From Sthenelais limicola (lineage: Eukaryota > Annelida > Polychaeta > Phyllodocida > Sigalionidae), in NCBI GenBank assembly GCA_942159475.1, contig OW804094.1, positions 57,284,966 through 57,348,965 of the forward strand: a stretch of 64,000 nucleotides of DNA. The letters are read 5' to 3'. The translations under genes were made by a program, and so were the position numbers. The notes beneath the pieces were generated by a model, which was given only the letters and a program-made list of their open reading frames with translations, was not told where the DNA came from and did not search any database. Shown piece by piece: positions 57,800 through 64,000 of this stretch. Numbering within the stretch: the stretch's first letter is position 1; the number at the start of each line of letters is the position of its first letter.

Positions 57800-59896
57800 T
57801 TTTATTACAAAAAATCGTCGATAGAGCGTCAGCTGTTACATTTTCTTCAGAGGAAACCCTTCTTGGAACAACAGTAATATTCAAAATAGCACAGCACCAA
57901 AAAAGCTCCCTTAGGAGACTCATCGCTTTAATGTTAACACTATGGCCATTATTAGCATTTGTTCCACCTGAGTATTATCAGTATACACTTCAACTTTACT
58001 ATCCCGGAGGGAAGAACCCCAACGGTGGATTGCAGCCACTATCGGCCATAATTCTAACACATTAATATTTGTATTAACTAAGTCATCACATAAAGGAGCT
58101 GGGCACACGTGAGGACAAGCACCAGTCCTACCTGACCAAGTACCAAAGAAAAAATCATCTTCAAAGACTGCACCAAAACCCGAAAGGGACGAATCAGTAT
58201 ACAATACCAAGGTTATATCCACTATCATTTTCCTCTTGCCATTAAAAACATGTAAGAAACTATTCCACCAACATAGATCCGTCTTATAGACTTCTGATAA
58301 ATGAACTATACTCTTACCATGTGTGGCCCGCAGGAGGGAATACAATCTATGACAAAAAGTCCAACCCCCCTTAACCAAGACCGAGCAGTGGGCTAATAGA
58401 CCCGTAAGTCTCTCCAAATCCTTACGTTTACATGTTTTCCTATCCAAGAAAGAAGCAACTAAATTCCTAGTTCTCTCAAGCTTATCTTCTGGTAGACGCA
58501 GTTGCATCTCCACTAAGTCAATATCAACCCCTAAGTACCTAGGAATGTTGGAAGGACTCACGGCTTTCTTATAATTGATGAAGAAACCTAAGTAACGCAA
58601 GACTGACATTAGAAGATGTTGCCTCTCTAAACAGAGTGCGAAGGTCCCCCCTGTTAAAAAGAAATCATCCAAATAATTCAGACACTTAATCCCTAAACTA
58701 TCCATAACCCTCGAGACAAAGTCAGTGATGGAGTTAAAAATAAAAGGGGCCGACTTAATACCAAAACACAAAGAGTTGTCTTCAAACACTCTGTCCGAAT
58801 CATTCACCCAAGGCCAACGAAAACCTAAGTACTTTCTATGTGGGGGATAAATGCATATACTACGGTAGGCATTTGTAATATCAACTATAGCACCAAAGCC
58901 ACCACTACAGACTATGTTAACTGCATCATCTACTTTGATGAAAGAAAACTTTTCAGCCGTATCGGCCATACAATAATTGACTGAAATTAAAGGACGAGAG
59001 CAATCTGTGATTGGTCGCAGACGACCGTCAGCACGTCTAATGGCCCAAAGAGCATGAATACAACTAGGGTGACCCTTTCTAATGGAAATCTTACCCTCCG
59101 CTAGCTCCTGAGCAACTGTCTTACACATTTGAGACCTCATCGAAGGCTCCAAAATCGAACTATAATTAGGCAAATCATAAAGTAAACAAGTATCAGGGTC
59201 AACTATCTTAAAACCCCTGCAAATACCATTAAGTATGAAACTATTACTATCTAAATCTCGACCAAATTGGTCTACTATACAAGCATAACGACAGGGCTTC
59301 ATCTGAGTCGGCACCCAGTCGAGAAGATAAACACAAGTACATGTCCCAGCATAACAACTATCTTTAAGGTGAAGATACTGAGAACTATAAACTTTCACAC
59401 TCTTAATGTAATCACTTGGTAAATAACCTTTCCGATCATCAAGTTCACTATCCGTAGAAGGGGTACAGAAGCTCACATTTGGAAGATCAGAAGAAAAACT
59501 ATCGGTAACAATCACTGTCAGCCACCGATGGCCGCCATGTTTACTAAAAACAACTTCCGGCTCAGGTTCCTCTTCCGGCTCTACCGAATAACAAAAACTA
59601 TCGCTACGACTCATAGAGTCACCACTATTATAATTTGGGACACGAGGGAAACTATCTAACATCCCACAACTAAAACTATAAACAGGTGGAAAGACTATAA
59701 AATCATTCCTAACACGTAACTCGTGGACCGGAAGACCAGACTCCACTGCGCCAAGATGGCCGACATATGTCAGAGACGAAGGTAAACAACATAAAGAACT
59801 ATCAAAATCTGTTGATAAAACAGAAACATCAGCAATTTCAGACACGGGGGAAGCGTTAAAACTATCAGATACATCTATTTTGCAGGGATCGCACAT
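57800..59896 (-). pseudogene. RT / RNase H of Ngaro-like 3, one 3' frameshift
   Basis: Start taken at the ATG at 59896 (MCDPCKIDVSD). The frame is open a little further upstream, to just past the gag stop, in a phase different from gag. An acidic, Ser-rich N-terminal region is followed by CIHALWAIRRADGRLRPITD, first Asp in AIVDITNAYRSI, LCFGIKSAPFIF, catalytic pair LNYLDDFFLTGG, thumb YLGVDIDLVEMQLRLPEDKL and LLAHCSVLVKGG. RNase H has LYTDSSLSGFGAV (Asp), NVLELWPIVAAI (Glu) and VEVYTDNTQV (Asp). A small slip near 57950 shifts the last part (SLLRELFWCCAIL...ADALS). RT residues are intact across 658 codons. Confidence 0.9.
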
Positions 59897-59964
59897 ACTA
59901 TATTGGATACATGGCGATTGAAGGTAAGAATCGTCGTCAACACTATGAAAAGCTTCCCCCCGAG

Positions 59965-61370
59965 CTAAGACCTACGCTTGATTACCTTGAACCTTGAACC
60001 TTGAACCGCCAAACTGTTACGGCAGTTCTTCATTACATGAGAACTTTCAAAACAAGTACCACATACATGGGGAAATCGACAGTTTGAGGACATGCACTTG
60101 TCTCTATTGTAAGCCCAACAATATAAACGAGCATTAGACTTTGAGTCTTTCCCCTTCTTAGAGTTAGAAAAATTCTGGGTCTTAGCCCTCGCATACTTGG
60201 TAGAGAGGAAGCGCATGGCGAGACCCATGTCCCCGGCCGTGTAAGCCTTTAGACCGGTCTCCCTTGCTCGCTCCCTCACTCCTTCATCGTAGCGACAAAT
60301 ACCACTTGGTAAATACACTTTTGTACTAGCCTTCTCGGCAAGAAAAATACTGTGTTCAAGCATTCCACGCACATTTTTACCTTTCTTTAACATTTCTAAA
60401 GTCAGAGAGTCGTGGCAAGACCATAACCGTTCAATTGTCAAGGATTTAGTTCGCTCCTCACGGGGCAGGAACCTTTTCAACTTAAAGATTTTCTTACGTG
60501 CCGCGCTTTTACTCTTGGTCTTGTACACTTTCTTAGTCCTCTTTTTCTTGGTCACAGAAGAAAGCCCTGAAGAAGAGGACGACAAGGACGACACACTCGA
60601 AGAGGAGTCAGAAGAACTAGAAGAACAGCTCCTGCCTCCCTAGGACTCCCGTCCGAGTCACTAACACGTCTACCGGTCCTGTGCCCACCATTCGATCCTC
60701 GTGCTTCAGCGGACTTCTTATGTCGTCTACCAACGGGTACAGCGGATTTCTTAGAAGAACGTGAGGCTCTCCGGGGGACAACAGGAGAGTCAGGGGCACT
60801 CTCTTCAGAACTAGAGTCGGATTGACTAGACTCAGTGACAGGTGGAGGGACAAACTGGTTTTTCTGCGTCATAGAAGATAGCAACTTCTCTATGGAGTTA
60901 AGTTTAGCAGTAGAGCTCGTTACATCTACCTGCAGCTTCGACATGTCTTTTTGTAAGCCCACAACCGAATGGTCCAATTGAGGGTCGTTTTCACTAGACA
61001 ATAGCCTGCTACGGCCCCGGCCAAAACCAACTCTATTCAAAGCTCTTGTCTTGCCAACAGCTAGCTTGCCTGAAGGCACTCCAAAGGTTGACCGCCCAGG
61101 GTCCATGAAACCAGTCGTACCCCTGCCTGCACCTCACCCTCTACCCGCACTGCTATTGAGGGAAGGCCAATCACAAAAACCCAAACTGCTGCCAACGGGC
61201 GTCAGCGGAGGGGGAGGACTCACGTCGCAGTCGCTAGACCTATAACCCACCTCTTCCTTGAACTGCTTGGCCAGAATGTGGCATTTCTTACCAGTCGGTG
61301 TGGTGTGCTTGACACCACAAGCCCAGCAGAAACACACTTGCTTGTGCCTATCTTTGTCTTTGTCAGACAT
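59965..61370 (-). pseudogene. Gag-like ORF1 of Ngaro-like 3, two lesions
   Basis: Start ATG at 61370, close to A1. N-terminal motif CWACGVKHTTPTGKKC (C-x2-C-x3-H-x7-C) is the counterpart of the other two elements. An in-frame TGA after SSAGRG (61134-61136), likely from CGA, is followed by the same frame to about 60600. There a slip moves from the Ser-rich stretch to the frame GLSSVTKKKRTKKVYKTKSK. A helical domain (KVYLPSGICRYDEGVRERAR) and the C-terminal zinc motifs YCWAYNRDKCMSSNCRFPHV and CGTCFESSHVMKNC follow. About 468 codons if whole. Confidence 0.82.
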
Positions 61371-61397
61371 GACAGTATCAGAGTCAACACGATATCA

Positions 61398-61557
61398 GAA
61401 AAATTCAGCAATGTATAGTAAGGTGTTGACCTGTCGAGGTATCAGAGGTGAGTGAAAGAGCTCTGGTATCCCTCGCGAGACCGAGACTGTGGTGGGCTAG
61501 TCACGTGTCCCCTACCTTTACACGCATCTCACCCCACCTAGTGTGTTGCCAGATGGC
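61398..61557 (-). repeat. A1 split direct repeat, 5' end of Ngaro-like 3
   Basis: Near-identical to A2 (56458-56618). Marks the minus-strand 5' boundary of the element. Confidence 0.9.
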
Positions 61558-61612
61558 AAATAACATAAGAATTTATTCTAATTCGTATGAATTGGAAAGT
61601 GCTCGTAATTAA

Positions 61613-62049
61613 GCTGCGATTCCACTGGCTCGCTCTTTTGGCCCGCTCTTCATACGCTCTTTTATTTTCCCAGAGCGACTAAGAAGCGAAGTTTGAGCGA
61701 GACCAGAGCGGTCTAATAGGATAGGTTACTGCGCTTTCTATACGCTCTTAAAACTTGACGTTGGCGCTTCTTTTTGACGTTGCGCTAATATCTGCCGTGT
61801 TTGATTTGAGCGCAGCAACACAATGCTGTTTCTGCCTGTTAAACGAGTGGATCAAGACCACAGTGAGAGTGCACAAACACATTTGCTATTGCTTTCATAT
61901 AGGAAACAAACGGACCAGTAGAATCGCTCTGCGCTTGTATTGCGCTAAAAATATTAGCGGATGAAGAGCGAATGACAAGCGCAATATAAACAAGCGCAAC
62001 AAGAGCGAGCCATGAGCACATATATAAGCGATCCAGTGGAAACGCACCT
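61613..62049. mobile_element. MITE with GAGCG/CGCTC motifs
   Basis: The left end GCTGCGATTCCACTGG is inverted at the right end as CCAGTGGAAACGCACC (14 of 16 complementary). TTAA-like sequence lies on both sides. The interior has many GAGCG/CGCTC copies in both orientations. No transposase. Confidence 0.72.
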
Positions 62050-62179
62050 TTAAAGAATTTTCATAGCACCAATTCGGTTTTTAATCCGGTACAGTGTGGG
62101 CCAATATTTTGCCTACGAATTGTCTTGAGGACCCACGATTTGTCATACGAATTGAAGTTCTCTAAGAAAGCCCACACAT

Positions 62180-63118
62180 TAAAGGCCGACGCACAGACTC
62201 AAGAGTTCAGATGTTCTCACGATTTTGGTTCTTACAATGATGGTAGGCTGGAATTTTGTTTAAATCGTGTCGATTTTCACTGCCCACACATTCACAATTT
62301 TATGCATAATTGAGTGAAAACCTCAGATCGTGGGAAATGTGTACACACACTCAGGATTTTCTCAAATAATCTGGCTACGATTTGGTTTGCTAGTTATTGG
62401 TAAATCAAAATATGTGATAATGATAAACATTATGTAAGATAAAGGGCTGTAGTCTTGCAAGATCTGAACGGATCTGGATAATTCTAATTTCTCCATGAAG
62501 CTGACAATTGTGCGGGTTTTTTTATGTTGAGCTGTATTTTTTATTGATTTATTTTTATTGATTTATTTTTTATTGATTAAATTATTATTTAATCAATACA
62601 AAAATATTTATTAAATTTAGAAGCAAGTGACTGGTATCAATCAATGGGAAATAATGTGCCCTAAAATTGTTTTTATTTGACCTAAGATGGCAGTGCATTA
62701 TTTTCAGAGTTATAAGCAAAAGACCTCATAAAGGTTTAATCCTGGGTGCAGCCAGTGAGATCGTGGGTGTTGCCCACGTCAATGTATATGTTGGATTGAC
62801 GTGGCACTGCTCCCGATTAGTCGTGAGCATTAATATATGAGCCTACGACAAATCGTACACAGACACACACATACAAGATTTGGTGCACGATTTGGCAGCT
62901 AGAATATTTGACCTGAGCAAATGGTTTTTGAAATCGTGTGACTCAAATCTTGCATGAAATCTTGTATGTGTGCGTGAAAATAACTTCGCGATTTGATGCA
63001 CATCTTGACGTGACTTGATGTAAGACTAGTCGTCTTGTCCCACAATTTCACGTTTTTGAAATTTGATCGTACAACTAGTCGTGAGGCCTCCAAATCCTGA
63101 CTGTGTGCGTCGGGTTTA
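62180..63118. mobile_element. MITE with CACGATTT/AAATCGTG motifs
   Basis: The left end TTAAAGGCCGACGCACAGAC is roughly inverted at the right end (CTGACTGTGTGCGTCGGGTT, then TAAAG). The interior carries many ATCGTG/CACGATT copies and TGCCCACACATTC. An AT-rich TTTATTGATT tandem lies at 62535-62600. Confidence 0.65.
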
Positions 63119-63520
63119 AAGTTGCCTTCAATTTGCTACTCTGACTGTACATGTCTGGCAAACAGTACTTCCTGGGAATGGTAGAGAAGTAAATTTATAA
63201 TAACACATTTTCATAACAACAATTAGCACGCTGCCATGCCTGTACCAGCCATGCTAAAAAATGTCCTGCCAAATTGTGCAGCCCCTTCATATCCAGCTGC
63301 AGCGTAAATGCAGCCCTTGTGCAACCCTTGCACATCCAAGCCAACTGCAGGAAAAGTGCAGCTGGATGCGCAAGGCTGGCTTACACTTCCTGCACTTTTC
63401 CCTGAATCCGGATGTAGTCTGTGGCTGTGCAAGGACTGCGCATACTAAGTGCATCCACGCAACCTGGGTTGGCAATTCGTCGCCATTAGGAGCACACATG
63501 TACAATTAGTTGCACCACTG
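63119..63520. repeat. GTGCA/TGCAC-rich inverted repeat region
   Basis: Dense TGCAGC, GTGCAACC, AAGTGCAGCTGGATG and TGCGCAAGG phrases in both orientations at 63285-63470, similar in style to 52520-53470. It is probably another motif-rich MITE. Confidence 0.5.
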
Positions 63521-63829
63521 AAACGAGGTCGTAGGATGAATCATAGTTGTCAAATCACCCCTGAAATTGTATATATGTATCCACTGATTATGTAACAGAG
63601 TTCATCCAGAAGCTAGGCAGTCCTGCATTGGCATGTTATAGAAATAGATTGGGCATGCACGATATATATCTTCATGATTAATTTGAATCATTGAATCACC
63701 TGCGGCTAACACAGGGGCCTTCATAGATAATTCATTTTCTCCATTCTCCTCAATCACCATGAGGAGAATGGGGGATTAAACTAAACCTGAAATGAGCTGA
63801 ATCAATGGCTAGCCATAGTGTTTATATGT
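63521..63829. other. No gene recognised
   Basis: AT-rich, with a small TCTCCATTCTCCTCA...TGAGGAGAATGGGGGA hairpin at 63737-63774. Confidence 0.45.
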
Positions 63830-63930
63830 TTCCAATAGCCAGTATAAATAGTGAAGTGGATAGAACATTAGACTTCCAAACGAGACATTGTGAGTTTGAG
63901 TCCCAGAGCAGACATTTGATTTTTGATTTT
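63830..63930 (+). mobile_element. Possible tRNA-derived SINE head
   Basis: TAGTGAAGTGG at 63849-63859 resembles a Pol III A box, and GAGTTTGAGTCCC at 63892-63904 resembles a B box about 35 bp later. A T-rich stretch follows (TTGATTTTTGATTTTAAAAA). The fold is too degenerate for a tRNA gene. Confidence 0.35.
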
Positions 63931-64000
63931 AAAAATATTTTATTCAGGGCATGTTAACATTTTCATACATCAAATACAAATATTCTCAGACAAGCCTGAT

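Larger units (their letters stand above)
56344..61557 (-). mobile_element. Ngaro-like YR retroelement 3, complete split direct repeats
   Basis: On the minus strand: A1 (61557-61398), gag, RT/RNase H, recombinase, B1 (56707-56620), A2 (56618-56458), B2 (56431-56344). It has the same layout as elements 1 and 2 but a diverged sequence, so it is a third family. At 5.2 kb it is near full length. Coding lesions: one nonsense codon and one slip in gag, one slip in RNase H, and a slip or short insertion plus a nonsense codon in the recombinase. Confidence 0.9.
56151..62101. mobile_element. AATTCGT-motif MITE interrupted by Ngaro-like 3 and another MITE
   Basis: The left part (56151-56343) begins GGGCCCACACATTC and is packed with AATTCGT/ACGAATT. 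The same motif resumes at 61558-61612 and 62050-62101, ending in the inverted GTGTGGGCC. The original element would be only a few hundred bases once the two insertions are removed. Confidence 0.6.

Noticed and set aside
63841..63915. A tRNA gene
   Set aside because: Only A- and B-box-like segments are visible; no acceptor stem or anticodon stem pairs convincingly. Kept as a possible SINE head instead.

Overview
The window looks like AT-rich animal (eukaryotic) repeat DNA. It has no bacterial-style operons, and its content is retroelements and transposons typical of marine invertebrates: YR (tyrosine recombinase) retroelements with split direct repeats, L2/CR1-like, R2/HERO-like and Tx1/L1-like LINEs, a Ty3/gypsy fragment, and many MITEs. 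I cannot name the species; an echinoderm, hemichordate, cephalochordate or lophotrochozoan would fit. I found no convincing host gene, tRNA, rRNA or CRISPR array.

Layout. 1-1090: decayed DIRS-type RT/RNase H. 2128-2543: inverted-repeat MITE. About 3040-5307: 5'-truncated L2/CR1-like LINE with a (TCAAA)n tail. 5338-5853: MITE. 8111-9960: pyrimidine- and purine-rich tracts plus two tandem repeats. 10389-14782: Ngaro-like element 1 (plus strand). 17311-18161: MITE. 19202-20718: TIR element, copy 1. 21419-23574: remnants of R2/HERO-like LINEs (minus). 29781-29987: MITE. 30406-41494: Ngaro-like element 2 (plus), split by a 6.3-kb foldback element (32418-38761) with long inverted arms around a 3.2-kb minisatellite. 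41495-41655: 71-bp-arm hairpin. About 42100-52430: Tx1/L1-like LINE (minus) with a Ty3/gypsy fragment at 43440-46200 and TIR element copy 2 at 48554-50249. 52520-53470: TGCAC- and AGAACC-rich repeats. 55890-63118: cluster of palindrome-motif MITEs, one interrupted by Ngaro-like element 3 (56344-61557, minus) and by another MITE.

The three Ngaro-like elements share one plan: an A1 repeat, gag with an N-terminal Cys/His motif and C-terminal zinc motifs, RT/RNase H, a tyrosine recombinase, then B1-A2-B2. No methyltransferase domain lies between RNase H and the recombinase, which favours Ngaro over DIRS/PAT. Only the element 2 recombinase keeps an uninterrupted frame with all expected catalytic residues.

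The most unusual finding is in the minus-strand LINE. Its ORF1 protein (coiled coil plus RRM-like region) continues, across a later transposon insertion and a one-base frameshift, into a well-conserved NADAR (YbiA/DUF1768-like) domain and a basic, proline-rich tail, before the APE-endonuclease ORF2. NADAR proteins act on ADP-ribose-linked substrates, including ADP-ribosylated DNA, so this LINE may have carried an ADP-ribose-processing activity.
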